DNA of 64,000 nt from Ophioderma brevispina (lineage: Eukaryota; Echinodermata; Ophiuroidea; Amphilepidida; Ophiodermatidae). Where the stretch lies: contig JAMKCH010011880.1 in the NCBI GenBank assembly GCA_023653785.1, positions 1-64,000 of the forward strand. Reading direction: 5' to 3'. This document shows positions 11,879 through 22,705 of the stretch, piece by piece; the stretch's first letter is position 1, and each line of letters begins with the position of its first letter. The notes beneath the pieces are model-generated. The model was not told where the DNA came from. It did not search any database and saw only the letters and a program-made list of their open reading frames with translations. The position numbers and the translations under genes were made by a program.

Positions 11879-12181
11879 TTAAAGGTCCCAGTAAATGCAA
11901 ATAAAATTGATGTGGTTTGTGTCAAGTCTACAAGGAGGGACAAGAAAGCATTCAATGTTTGGGTTGGTGATTACATCATTAGTGAAATTATTGATTTTTC
12001 AGAGAGTTAATAGAAAATTCCAGGCAATGGGTGTGAATCTATTCATGACACTGACTGAAAATCAATAGTTTCACAAAATGATGTCACTGGTAGTGTATTT
12101 TTTTCTGGCCCTGTTTATTGGAATGGAATGTCCCATAAAGATTTGGAGTAGGTTTATCATCTCATTTCCTGGGACATTTAA
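11879..12181 (+). mobile_element. TTAA-flanked MITE, family A, copy 1
   Basis: Starts TTAA-AGGTCCCAGTAAATGCAA and ends CATTTCCTGGGACAT-TTAA, so the ends are inverted repeats (one base differs in the last seven). It is about 300 bp and non-coding. The whole element aligns base for base by eye with the reverse complement of 32001-32291, for example TGGTTTGTGTCAAGTCTACA and TGGAATGGAATGTCCC in both. TTAA at both edges fits a piggyBac-type target duplication, but because TTAA is palindromic a TA duplication with TIRs starting TAAAGG cannot be excluded. Confidence 0.85.
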
Positions 12182-12519
12182 ATGTACACCAATGTATTTA
12201 TCTCATTATAAGAATTAAAATGTATAGTTTGTTTAGGTTCCAACCTTTAGTTACACGACTACAGCACTGATAAGGTCCAAGGTCATCATGGGGCAAAAAT
12301 ATCCAATGCTCAGCTTTTGTTCAAACCGGTGTCAAATTGTTGCTCTGGTCAAACTGAAGCAGAAAAGTCATTTTCACATTTTTGTGTATGTATTGTCAGC
12401 ATCCCATTCAATAATATTGTTTTGAACACATTTTCATAGTTATGAAGATCTTTCCCCTATTTCTGGCTGATATGTAATTTTACATAAATACATAAAGGTG
12501 CACAGTATGACATTATCAT
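12182..12519. other. Nothing recognised
   Basis: About 340 bp without a frame, termini or simple repeat. Confidence 0.4.
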
Positions 12520-12676
12520 CAATATACATATCGAGGGTTTAGTGCAAGAAGGCCCCATCTGCGATAGCTGCCACATTTTAGATTTGACAGGTATAACACT
12601 TAATATGAACACAACTGATAAATGGCAGCTATTTCAGATGGGACCTTCTTGCACTAAACCCTCGATATGTACATTG
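12520..12676. repeat. Long foldback hairpin, about 59-bp arms
   Basis: Arm 12520-12578 contains ATCGAGGGTTTAGTGCAAGA then AGGCCCCATCTGCGATAGCT. The reverse complement of arm 12618-12676 contains ATCGAGGGTTTAGTGCAAGA then AGGTCCCATCTGAAATAGCT. Only about four or five mismatches or gaps occur over 59 bp, with a 39-bp loop. A transcript would fold into a near-perfect stem of microRNA-precursor size, but the symmetrical outer ends equally fit a palindromic MITE. No protein is encoded; a 102-codon frame across it is incidental. Confidence 0.85.
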
Positions 12677-13069
12677 CTCATAATAATATACTATAATATT
12701 TCGACGTATATGGTGTTAAATTTATATATATTTTATGTAATGCCATTGGTAGTCCTAAGAAACCCTGTTCGCGGTGTTATAGGAACGTGGGAGCTAATAT
12801 TGACTTTATCATTTACTTATGTATTTATTTATTATTTCAAAAGCACATAAAGTCATCAACTCTTAGGGTGTGATAAATTGTGAAGTTTACGCATGGTGCC
12901 AATACGCTGGGCTGGCGACTTAGCCATTTTGGTAATACCGTGCCACCAGGAGAGCTCTTTATAAAGTATCCATTCTTGAATTTGAAGTATGGTTCTATGG
13001 CAGCAGTGTGACGTCTGTTTTCATTGTTGTTTACACTCGGTAAACCCAAAGGAAGATATTAAAATGTGT
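12677..13069. other. Nothing recognised
   Basis: AT-rich, with no supported feature. Confidence 0.35.
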
Positions 13070-13390
13070 GATACGATCTGGAACCTTGTAAGAGAAGTAA
13101 ACAAGCAAACACTCAACCCTAGTCTTAACAAGGGGAAGGGGAAGTGTTGCCATTCCCGGAGAACTATTCTCTGGGGGCCAAAATATTGGGTACAAAGATC
13201 ATATAGGTAATAATTCTCTTCTCCTTTCTGGCCATTTTAGCAAAAGAAATTGTGAATGTTGCACCTTCACCGAGCTTAGGGTGATGGGTGGCTGCCACCA
13301 TGGATATTTTCCATTGGTACACTTTTGAAAATATTGGAAAGGAAATTTGAGCAAAATGTGGTACTGCCAATATGTTGGGTATACGTTGTG
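13070..13390 (+). repeat. Dispersed repeat related to 26577-26800
   Basis: Shared blocks are AACCCTNGTCTTAACAAGGGG, TCTCCTTTCTGGCCATTTTA followed by GC, CACCTTCACCGAGCTTAG and GGGTGGCTGCCACCAT. The second copy at 26577-26800 has these in the same order. A third start (TTAACCCTCGTCT..CCAGGGGG) is at 20356. Non-coding; frames on the minus strand here are shadows. Confidence 0.6.
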
Positions 13391-14479
13391 TTGCAACGAG
13401 CAGAGTGTTCTCATGTGCGTTTGTAGATGTTCGTGCTCGGATCTCGTCGATATGCGTGGTAGGACCCCAAATATATGGGAACGAGATAAATCTGAATAAA
13501 TAACGTTCTAGTAGTCTAGGGATTTGAAATGGCGCGAAAATTGATTATTCAAATGCATTTTCTCAAAATTTCAGAACGAAATTGCTGAAAGTGATGTCTT
13601 CTTGCCGTATGGTAAAATTGAAGCGGTTTGAAAGAATCGATTGGGTAAATTGGGACAAAATAATGCCGATTTAGGGAGCTCCACACGAGCTCTGCACGCC
13701 CTAAAATTCCAATAAAAAAATCTTGGTAAGACGAGGGTTAATTCTCGCTTACCTTAGCCATTTTGTAACAACATCCTTAGATGTTCCTTAAGTTGTTAAA
13801 AATCAACTTTTCTAGTTTTGACACAAGTGCCTAACAGAAGCCGTCATTATTATTTTTAAACGGTGTGTACCATGTTGGACCAGTTTGATGGTCCAAAATG
13901 TTTGATGTACCTATCCCTCAAACATTCCCCCAAATGAACTACCTGATAAGTTTAGGCCAATACTTTTCCGATAAAATCAGCGATTTCAGAGAGAAACTGG
14001 ATGCTCGGAATTCTCCACCACCTTCTTTGTTGGCTATGACGGACCTGTTTTTGATCAATTTGGTCCTGTTTTTGAAGCTGATATATCAGAATTGTTAAGT
14101 AAAATGTCCACAAAAGGTTGTATCTTGGATCCGCTGCCAACTGAACTGGTTAAAGAGACATGAGGAGATTGCAAGAAAGAAGCGCCCCAAATTTTTCTCG
14201 AACCTAGGTTTTTTTACATATCTGGAATGCTTACCAAGTGTTAGATCACACTGAAGTGAATAAGCCGAATACGCCGTCTTTATGTAATAAGATGATGATT
14301 TAGTATCTGTCGTGCACTACAGAAAGTCAAAGTATGGTTTTCGATGGGACAATTACGATAGCAGCCAAGTTCAAAACAAGGTTTGGGGTTTTCTTTTGAA
14401 CCTGTTTATCCAATAAACCTTCCAAACGTTCTCGGTAGGTGGTCTACAACCGATCCAGTGAAATTTGAGAGAAATCATA
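13391..14479. other. Nothing recognised
   Basis: Frames of about 62-66 codons on both strands at 13898-14140 overlap each other and have no motif. Confidence 0.35.
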
Positions 14480-15995
14480 TCCTAAAAAAAATCTCCTCCT
14501 GTCACTTGCCGAGTGTGCCGACGATCAGGTTCCTCTCATAACTCCTATTATTAACGATTCCCTTGTATCTGGTACTGTTCCTTCTCAACTTAAACACGGC
14601 ATCATTTTTCCCATTTTAAAGAAATCTGGACTTGATCGCAATATCCTTAAAAACTACAGACCAATTTCAAACCTTCCATTTCTTTCCAAAAAACTTGAAA
14701 AAAGTGGTTCTAGCCATAACAGAAACACTTTGGGTAAGAAGCTTATGGAAGCTAACCAATCAGCGTATAGAGAGGGTCATAGCGTGGAGACCGCAGTACT
14801 GCGTGTCATCAGCAACTTGTTGAACAAATCTGACGAGAAGTTAGTCTCACTGATTTCACTCCTTGACCTCAGTGCTGCGTTCGACACGCTTGACCATTCT
14901 GTTCTCTCAAGCCGCTCGAAGTGAGTTTTGGTATCAACGGAAATGTACTTTCTTGGTTCACCTCATATTTTTCCATCGTTCTGAGTCAGTTATCGTCGCC
15001 TGTAATGTCTCCAAATCGCGTCCGCTTTTGTATGGAGTTCCGTAGGGCTCGGTACTCGGGCCGGTTTTATTTTGTTATAAATACACGATCTTGATTGTTA
15101 TTAATCAGTTCAATTGTTCGTCTTCACAAGTACGCCGATGATACTCAGATTCATATTCTGGGGCGCCTGAGGATTTTGTGTCAACTAAGGCAGCTATTCA
15201 AGAATGTATTAGTGCCATTTTGCGTTGGATGGAACGTTGGTACTGCTTCTCGTATTAGCCAGTAATACTAAACGGATTTTGGACTGCGACATCATCTTTC
15301 AAAATTCTGTCAAGTATCTCGGTGTTCGACTTCCTTATCCATGTCTGAACATATCAGTGACATCTGCCGTTCCGCATATTTATCTCTAAGACAGATTGGG
15401 TTTATTAGACCTTACCTATCTGAAAAAAGCAACCTAGATTCTGGTTAATTCGTCAATCATCTCACGCGTCTTGATTTTGTGTTAATTCCATTGTATCAAC
15501 TCCGACCAACTACAACGTTTACAACGCATCCAAAATTGTGCTGCTCGCCTAATTCTCAAGAAACGAAAACATGACCATATTACACCTTTGCTTATTGGGC
15601 TTCACTGGCTACCCGTGGAATTTCGCATAAACTTCAAACTGGCCGTTTTCGAAGGTACCTTGCCGTTATATTTGTCATCTGTGCTTTCCAATTACCAACC
15701 ATTACGTTCACTCCGTTCATCATCTGAAAAGTTATTGAAACTTCCACGGGTCAACCTTAAATCAGCTGGTGGACGCTCATTTCATTTCGCTGCGTCAGCT
15801 GTTTGGAATTCACCAAACATCATTCGCAGTATCCCCAAATTCCATGACTTCAAACGTCAGCTTAAAACTCACTTTTTTCGTCAAGCTTTTCATGGCTCAT
15901 AGCTGTTTTGTTTGATTTGTATGTGTTGACTGTTATGGCGCTCTGAGTTCTCTTGAAGATTTCGCGCCTTATAAGAACTATTTATTAGTATTATT
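14480..15995 (+). pseudogene. CR1/L2-like LINE ORF2 from RT fingers to 3' end, broken
   Basis: Across at least six frame changes the blocks appear in the right order: SLVSGTVPSQLKHGIIFPIL, KNYRPISNLPFLSKKLEK, MEANQSAYREGHSVETAVLR, SLLDLSAAFDTLDH, FGINGNVLSWFTSY, YGVP-stop-GSVLGPVLF, KYADDTQIHI (catalytic YADD at 15131-15142), ISAILRWMERW, VKYLGV, SEHISDICRSAYLSLRQIG, QRLQRIQNCAARLILKKR, LIGLHWLPVEFRINFKLAVF and the tail GGRSFHFAASAVWNS..IIRSIPKFHDFKRQLKTHFF. This is the whole RT plus thumb and C-terminus of a CR1/L2-type element. Stops and shifts (for example at 14730, 14925, 15045) make it non-functional. The 3' end at about 15948-15995 (GCGCCTTATAAGAACTATTT then ATT repeats) fits the family. 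The endonuclease is absent, so it is 5'-truncated. Confidence 0.9.
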
Positions 15996-16112
15996 ATTTG
16001 CAATTAAAGGATTTTAAAGCCACAATCAGTCATTTTTTTCAAATTCAAAATGCCCATTTTGTCTCTAAATCGCCAGTGTTAGGTCATATCAACACCTTGT
16101 ATTACTGTTCAT

Positions 16113-16583
16113 TGTCTTCTTCTTCTTAGCGTGTCCACAAGTCATTCGTAATGGCTTGCGGTGGTGTCAGGATTTATTCAACTGTGTAAGCTGATCCGGG
16201 GCCGCGTGTATCCATGATACGGACGCTCCTAACATGGCCCGCGTTTTGAGACTGGGGCGGATTGGGAACAGTCAGGGGTTTAAACCCTACTCTTATTCGA
16301 CACTGACTGCGATGTACATGTACAGTTGTGACTCTCTGTACACGGGACCGACGGCTTAACGTCCCCTCCGAAGGACGGGATGCTTTCATGATCCATTTGC
16401 CCAATTCCAAATGAACCATGGAGGAGAGCGGTATTCTGTATTTAGATTATACAGATTAAATCCAGAATTGAGCACCCGAGTAAATCCCAGCAAGTGACCC
16501 CACCGGGATTCGAACCCGGGATTTTTGTTTTGGTATATTTGCGTCACAGGCAAGCACCCAAACCACTAGACCACGCTCTCCCA
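16113..16583 (-). mobile_element. tRNA-derived SINE with conserved central domain and (AAG)n tail
   Basis: Read on the minus strand from 16583: TGGGAGAGCGTGGTCTAGTG begins a tRNA-like head with A box TGGTCTAGTGG (16563-16573) and a perfect B box GGTTCGAATCC (16506-16516), followed by CGGTGGGGTCA. The body contains CCGTCCTTCGGAGGGGACGT then TAAGCCGTCGGTCCCGTGTA (about 16340-16380). I associate this block with a central domain shared by SINE families across invertebrates (possibly the Meta-domain); that naming is from memory. The element ends at a TCTTCTTCTTCTT run on the plus strand, that is (AAG)n on its own strand, at 16117-16129, as expected for a LINE-mobilised SINE tail. The 20-nt insertion between anticodon arm and B box shows the head no longer folds as a normal tRNA. 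Confidence 0.8.
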
Positions 16584-16784
16584 CTGTTCATTGTGAAAAA
16601 CAGACACTTAAGTATTTTAAAGCGGTCCTGAAGATGCCATTTATGACTGTTTCTACCCCTAAAAAAGTCGGATATCGACTTTTATTAGTAAACAAAGCAT
16701 AAAAAGCATAATTTCTTTACAAATACGGCATGTTACGCTTTTTTACATGGGTCTTTACTACAACAAAACAGTGCAAAATTGCAC

Positions 16785-17145
16785 TTTGATGAAAAATAGG
16801 GGGCGCTGTCTGTTTACATTTTGAAAAAAAAAAATCGCTGATAGTGGCTATAGATTGTATTCACACGTCATTCTCTCCCGAAAGTAAAGGGGTTGCCACC
16901 CGCTCAGGATCACTATGTACCACACCCTGTGGGTGATTCCTTTTGCATGGAAAGGAACGAAACATATCGATTTTATCACTTGGCACTACAAAGCAGGTTT
17001 TGGTAGGGTGCAATAACAAACACACAAACAAATCAAAACAACAAATTGAGAGAGTGGTAACCACCCCCTTATCGGTAAGGCCACTATCAGCGATTTCTTT
17101 CAAAATGTAAACAAACCGCGCCCATATTTTTTCTCAAAATCATGG
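16785..17145. mobile_element. Non-autonomous DNA transposon with about 65-bp TIRs
   Basis: Left arm: GATGAAAAATAGG then GGGCGCTGTCTGTTTACATT, TTGAAAAAAA and AATCGCTGATAGTGGC. The reverse complement of the right arm (17080-17145) reads GGGCGCGGTTTGTTTACATT, TTGAAAGAAATCGCTGATAG and TGGC. Identity is high except for an A-run length difference. The 230-bp interior is non-coding. Flanking duplication is not clear because the outer 20 bp of the arms are diverged. Confidence 0.75.
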
Positions 17146-18154
17146 TTTGGTTGCATATTGTATGTATGGTAAGGTTGTATCTATAAAGATCCCTGTAATG
17201 GATAAGTTTAACAGGCCGTATTTGTCAAGATGAAATTCGACGTTTATCATTTGTTACTAATCTTAGTACTGATAATAAATGATAGTGCTTTAACCTAAAA
17301 CCAATACGAAAACAATTAAATATCGATAATATATTACTTAAAATCACAAACCAAGACAGTCTACCACGTACCGATTTATTCTCCTTCTAATTTAAAAAAT
17401 GCATTAGTTATGTTTCTAGAATAAAACTAGTTAACATATCGTTTTAGTTTTCATTTGTTATTTATATCGTCTTTAGTTATTGAAACACGCATTTTATTTT
17501 ATTAGAAAAGTGAATTTCTAAACACGCCGATAAAATATGTTGGATTTCCTAAAAATTGAATTATGATAAAATAAAGGTTGTTTTCGATAAACGCAATGCT
17601 TTAATAACGATAAAAGGATTGATAATGCAAATTGCCTTGGGACATGATGCGAAACGAAAACAAATGCGCGGGTTTTTAAAACCTCGAAGACCATAGGCGA
17701 AAAATAAACAAAATATGTTTGAAAGCTTAAAGGATTTTAGTATAAGTTTAGTCGGAGTATTGAGTATTGGCCCCGCATTTTGAATATAGTATACGTGGTG
17801 GATAGGCTTAACGGATTTAAATTCAAATTCAGCAGAATATATTGATCGGGAGTTACTAGTTACCGACGGATAAACGTAGAGTAAACACTGTGCCCATTAG
17901 ACGTAAAAGTATGATATGCGCTGTGATAAAATGCATTTGGAAATGACGCACGTGGGGAGTTAAAAAAAAAGAGAAAATTACATGAGGTTAAATACTCAAA
18001 TGTACTTCAAAACCAAAATACTATAAATTTGAAGTATTTTAGATAATGCTTTCAGTATACTTAGTCCATAATGCGGGGATGTGCAGGAGGCAGATTATGG
18101 TCCTCCGGGCTCACATCCGGGACAATGGTGACAATAGGGCAGTCGATTCAGTTG
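17146..18154. other. Nothing recognised; AT-rich
   Basis: About 1 kb of AT-rich DNA with no frame over 60 codons and no termini seen. Confidence 0.45.
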
Positions 18155-18250
18155 ACATTTACACGCAATATAGTTTCACGCTTTATTCCGTTGTCGCTTA
18201 TGGAGCCCGGATAGATACCGACGGACTATGATTACTTTCACACCGTTGCG
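18155..18250 (+). repeat. Dispersed repeat, copy related to 37187-37286
   Basis: Shared order: TAGTTTCACGCTT(T)ATYCCGTT, TATGGAG.CCCGGA, CGGACTA..(G)ATT.CTTTCACACCG. At 37 kb the last block forms an inverted repeat with an upstream copy, so these look like MITE fragments. Confidence 0.55.
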
Positions 18251-20513
18251 TATGACTCTCGGGTACCGACAGAGAAAGCCGGGTGAATAAAGCTACGATC
18301 GTTCCTTTCCATCGATACAAACAAATAAAGATAATCATAATTAAAAAATAAAATAAATTAAGAATAATAACAATAATTATGGCGTCTTAATGAAGTATAA
18401 AGGTATATAAGTGGCCTGCAACATTGTCATTCTGTAAAAAAAATCAGTGTATAATAAGGGGAAATCCAATCTTGCACCCAAAAAGGTAGTTGATATCGAA
18501 TTCCAGCTGTTTTCGGCTCACACTAACAGCAAATGCCGAAGTTTATACAGACATAGAGCTTTACTCTGCCGAATCAGAAGTAAACTGTTCAATTGGTCTT
18601 TGGTGCAACCGCCCCCAAATAACTTAAATTCAATTAGATATAAGTTAAAAACTACGCAATATCCATACACACAGTTGTCAAAAAGGGAAAATCAGTTTCA
18701 TCCAATAAGTTCTTGCCTCTACATGATGTGTTGAAATACTAAAAACTACTTACTAATTTTATAGTGCTATCAGCATATGACGTCATATGGGAATAATGGA
18801 CACTAATTTTTAACAATTAAAGAAGAAAAAATCCTAAGCTATCCGGTTGAATGAAATGTTTGTAGGAATCATATTCCAATACGATTTTCCTCAGTGGTAA
18901 GGTCCGGGTTTTGTAAGGTTTTAACAAACTGGTTCTTAGTATAAATGATTCCTGATGTACAAAAGTTAAAATAATCCTTAGCTATATACTATATACCGTC
19001 ATTCCATACTGTAAATGTTATGTCAATTTTATATATAGATGCTCAAACAACTACTGCGGTTTATGGAGGACGGGACGGAGGAGCGGGAGAGCAGATCCCC
19101 CAATTATTTATGAATCGCCAAACCATAGCTAATTAGATATTTTGAAAGGCATCATATGAGATAATTACTTGAACAGTATCAGTTACTATGTAGCGATATA
19201 GCAAACACGGAAAATGTTAATGCTATAGCGTGATTCGGTGTTTGAACTTAGTCATGGTCAAGGTGGGTCTAAAGTATTTAGGAGGTTTTAATAAAGGAAT
19301 CCAAGTCCCAACAACAGCTATCAACGGTATCGGTATGGCACCCTGGTCTGGCCGGACTGTTATATATTGCTTTTTCCGGGTTTATGCACGCCATTCAACT
19401 ACAACTTATGTGTGGGCATAACAAGATTGTCGCGACATTTATTTCATGAAATACCTCGTTCCAAAACCCAATTTAAACTTAAAAAAAGTCAAAAAAACAA
19501 AAAAACCGAAAAAGGAAAAAAAATGTTATATTTTAAATAAACACTATTTTACAAAATATCATTCAACAATATTTTCTTTGTTTTTTCGACGAGAATCTAA
19601 CTTTACCAGCATTTTCTTCTGGTATCTCTGTTGTGATACCATTGAATACAAACATGGTGCAGAGCAGCATTCGTACCATTATATCTCCTCAATATACCCG
19701 ACTCAATAATTTATAACACCTGTGTAATTCTATATGTCGATGGGCAATGCATAAACGTGAATAGACACTCAGTTTGATAACTGAACCACAAACAATAAAA
19801 AGAATAATAGTTGTACACAATGCGGGTATAAGTAAGAAGAAACTAATAATATCTGGCAGGTTTCTGCTGGTTAGATTAAGAGAAGGGAAGGCAGCGCGTA
19901 GCTGAATAAGCAAATGTGCCATCCCCGACTCGCTGCCTCTTTTGTCTCATGCGTGGGTAGGTGATGAATGCAGCGTTAATTCAACTCGCTTTTTTAAACA
20001 TAACGTAACTGCCAAGAAACGAGTCTTCTCACAATAGAAACATTATACACACCATTTTAAAAATGCAATATTAAACTAAAATACGTTGAGATTGGAATGC
20101 TGATTGTGCAAGGGGAATGTTTGTGTTTGATAGGAATCGTATGCTTATCGCTACAATACGTTCTTGATTCCATTAGTTCTTTACATCAGTTGGTGGGTTA
20201 TCTAATTTTTAAGATATGTAACTCCGATACTAATTGCTAACAGCTTTCACCTTGACTGCCTTATCATCACAAAGGAAGCAATTACCATTTTGTTTCAGAT
20301 AATGAGCCAAAAAACATAATGTTGCTTTTTTTAAAATATATACCGATACAGAGTCTTAACCCTCGTCTCTACCCAGGGGGAGGGGGTTGGTTACCCCCCT
20401 TCAGGTTTGTTTTTCCGGCTTGCAAAAAAACCCTTTTTTGGTTTGCCCAAATGATTTAATGTAATATCAATTGACATGTTCCGCTCCTTTCACCAAAAAG
20501 AAACATCAACCGG
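18251..20513. other. No gene recognised
   Basis: AT-rich; includes an A-rich run near 19480-19530 and a 16-bp palindrome at 18774. The frames of 60-95 codons carry no motifs. The head of a dispersed repeat (AACCCTCGTCT, CCAGGGGGAGGGGG) lies at 20350-20400. Confidence 0.35.
18774..18789. promoter_or_regulatory. 16-bp palindrome CATATGACGTCATATG containing a full CRE
   Basis: Perfect two-fold symmetry around TGACGTCA, the consensus for CREB/ATF dimers, flanked by CATATG E-box cores on both sides. Function is not shown; no transcript start is identified nearby. Confidence 0.3.
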
Positions 20514-20547
20514 GTATAGGTAAGATACCCCGGTGTCTTACCTATAC
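20514..20547. repeat. Perfect 12-bp stem hairpin
   Basis: GTATAGGTAAGA, a 10-base loop TACCCCGGTG, then TCTTACCTATAC. A short direct repeat ATCCCAAAGTGATG occurs twice just downstream (about 20553-20590). Confidence 0.7.
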
Positions 20548-20659
20548 ACGGGGATCCCAAAGTGATGGATTGGGTGATCCCAAAGTGATGCGATGGGGGT
20601 GGGAGGCCACCCCCCGGGAGAGAAGTACCACATGCCTAGAAAATCACAGACACTGATTT

Positions 20660-21140
20660 TTGGGATCAATAGATAGCTATGCCTCCTCCTTTAATTTACC
20701 AAAATGAGTACCAACGTGCGTAGCATTCCGTCACAATGCCGTCATACATTTCGCATGTCAGCAAAATGTCATTCCCATAGACACACAAGGGAAAAATTCA
20801 ATTTTTCGCCCAAAAGGTTCGATTTAGATTTTTACGCGGTGTTATTTGACTCTTATTTGAGGGAAAATGATAGTTGTATCTAATGAGCGCATTTTTTAGT
20901 GTTTATAATAAGGTGTTTGAGTCGTTAAAATTTCGAATATACATTTCCCACCCTATATTCAGTATCTTATAGTGACGTAATGGGATGGTTGGTACTTATT
21001 TTTTTTCTGGTTACCAATGAAAAAGAGAAACTCTAGCTATCCTTTGGTACCAAATTACAGGAATCGGATTATCTTCAGTAGGAAAATCACGGGGGGTGGT
21101 ACCCACCCCCCCTTCAGAGTTTGTTACAAAAAAATGGCTC
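20660..21140 (+). mobile_element. CRE-family TIR element, diverged copy
   Basis: Aligns along its length with 28405-28935: AAAATGAGTACCAAC.TGC.TAGCATT.CGTCA near the start, TATAATAAGGTGTTTGAGTC in the middle, GTGACGTAAT..GGGATG.TTGTACTTATT.GGT(T)ACCAATG near the end, then TTTGGTACCA.ATTACAGGAATCGG, a G run and GTTACAAAAA.TGGCTC. The opening and closing blocks are inverted repeats of each other in the better copy. Non-coding. Confidence 0.7.
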
Positions 21141-21747
21141 CGGTGGACGAGGATGATGCACAGCATGTCTTTTATTTGTATTTTCTACTATGCTACAATG
21201 GTTGACTGGTTGAATGATGACTAATTTCTACGTCGAGTTTAAGAGCGTATCATATACTTTTGTGTACATTATTGGATGGCCAGCATCAAAAAAGTAGCCT
21301 TATGGTGTCACCTGGGGCAAAAGAGGGGCACTGTCCGGGGTTCATAACACTATGACGTACACAAAAAGGTATGATGGAACATTTGTAGGGGTAGCTTAAG
21401 CGAGCTAGGGGCTCGAAAAAAATATTAGTAAAGGGGTTCGAATTATTGAAAAGGTGGTTCAATGTTGTTGAATGGCATACCAAAATTGTTCGTATGCGCT
21501 AACTGTAGTTAGTGCTTTCCTTCAGTTGGGATCATATGAAGACGCAAGGGAAGTTGATATTTGGCCGCTACTTTGGACACTGTTACGCCCAGGTAGGGCT
21601 TAATTATATCGTTAAATGTAGGAAAGAAAAAAAGTTAGTCTGATAACATTTTAGAAGTATAAGGTTTTGGGTTCGATTTAGTTTTACAATGTGGCATACA
21701 TACATATGACAGGCTAATCGATCAGCGATCCAAAATATGATGAAAGG
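21141..21747. other. Nothing recognised
   Basis: No supported feature; frames of 60-65 codons only. Confidence 0.35.
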
Positions 21748-22022
21748 CAGGCCCGTTCGCAGGGGGGGTGCGGGGGTGCGGTGCAACCCACCCCCAATTC
21801 CACAAAGGGGGAAAAGGATCCCTTTTTCCTGATTTTGTGGAACCAAAGGTCCAAAATTTAGCGATAATTTTGACACAAAAGTCCACTTTTCGTGATTAAC
21901 TGTTCCAAAAAGCCAAAAAAAAGGACCATTTTAGGGGGGTTAGGTCCACTTTTACCAAAAAAAGGTCCTTCATGTTCGAAAACAAGTCCACTTTTTTGAA
22001 GTAGTCCCGCACCCCCCCCCCT
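21748..22022 (+). mobile_element. hAT-like non-autonomous element, partial
   Basis: Begins CAGGCCCGTTCGCAGGGGGG then TGCGGGGGTGC and ends CCGCACCCCCCCCCCTG, giving GC-rich inverted ends; the outer CAGGCCCG is not preserved on the right. hAT termini typically begin CAGNG and many invertebrate MITEs carry such G-rich starts. The interior repeats the motif GGTCCACTTTT/AAGTCCACTTTT several times. Frames on the minus strand are incidental. Confidence 0.5.
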
Positions 22023-22034
22023 GATTGAAAGACT

Positions 22035-22705
22035 GATGACAGATGGAATGAACGAAAAAATTACAGTACTGAATGAAGGCAGAATCGAAAACAAGAGTGA
22101 AGCTATCGAAACAAGATGTGAAAGACAGATGGAGAGGTGTATGAATCAAAACCAGAAAGTGGCGTCAACAAGGACAAATCCGTAGTGTCGACCATAGGAT
22201 CGATTGCGTTAGAGGAAAGATTACATCCTGCGGAAACGGCGTTGGGTGCTACCCAACAGGATACCCGCCAGAAAATTGCTCCTCTCACGCGTCTGCAAAG
22301 AACCCCGTGTGAAAGATGAAAATTGGGAAAATTAGTCCCAGAAGACACGGATATGATGATCATAGAAATGGCAAGGCAAGAGGCTAAAGTGGCACATGAA
22401 AACCAGGGGACATAGACAGAAAAAGCACAGCGCGGGAAAGTCGAACAATGGTAAACCAATACCAATAGTGGCAAAATTCACTTCTTACAAAACCAGACCG
22501 AGGTTATTAGCAAGACGCCGCTCAAGGGAAAGGGTATCGGCATCCAGGAACTCCTTGACAAAACAGTATAAACAAGCTAGGACTGGATTATGCTAAGAGC
22601 ATAATAGCAGATGCAGCAAGATTCATGGCCTCCTGGATATGGAATGGGAATATCTATATAATTGACTATGATGCACGAGGAAACGGAGAAGCGATTCACA
22701 GGTAA
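22035..22705 (+). pseudogene. LINE ORF1 (RNA-binding, coiled coil) relic
   Basis: In pieces of frame the region reads MNEKITVLNEGRIENKSEAI then ETRCERQMERCMNQNQK (coiled coil, from 22048), then ENWEKLVPEDTDMMIIEMAR, then about 22400-22520 HRQKKHSAGKSNNGK and PIPIVAKFTSYKTR, then LKGKGIGIQELLDKT, and at about 22608-22695 DAARFMASWIWNGNIYIIDY. This order (coiled coil, E..ENTD block, SHR-x-GK, PRPI-x-x-KF-x-x-YK, L(K)G-GI-I-EDLT, ASWTWDGK-x-Y) is that of L1/CR1-type ORF1 proteins of the Transposase_22 type, which bind LINE RNA as trimers. There are at least four shifts or stops (one at 22182). It is probably part of a LINE now lacking its ORF2; the RT relic 0.8 kb downstream belongs by its motifs to another lineage, so I do not join them. 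Confidence 0.65.

Noticed and set aside
12542..12850. 102-codon frame
   Set aside because: Starts inside the foldback hairpin and then runs into AT-rich DNA. No coding signature.
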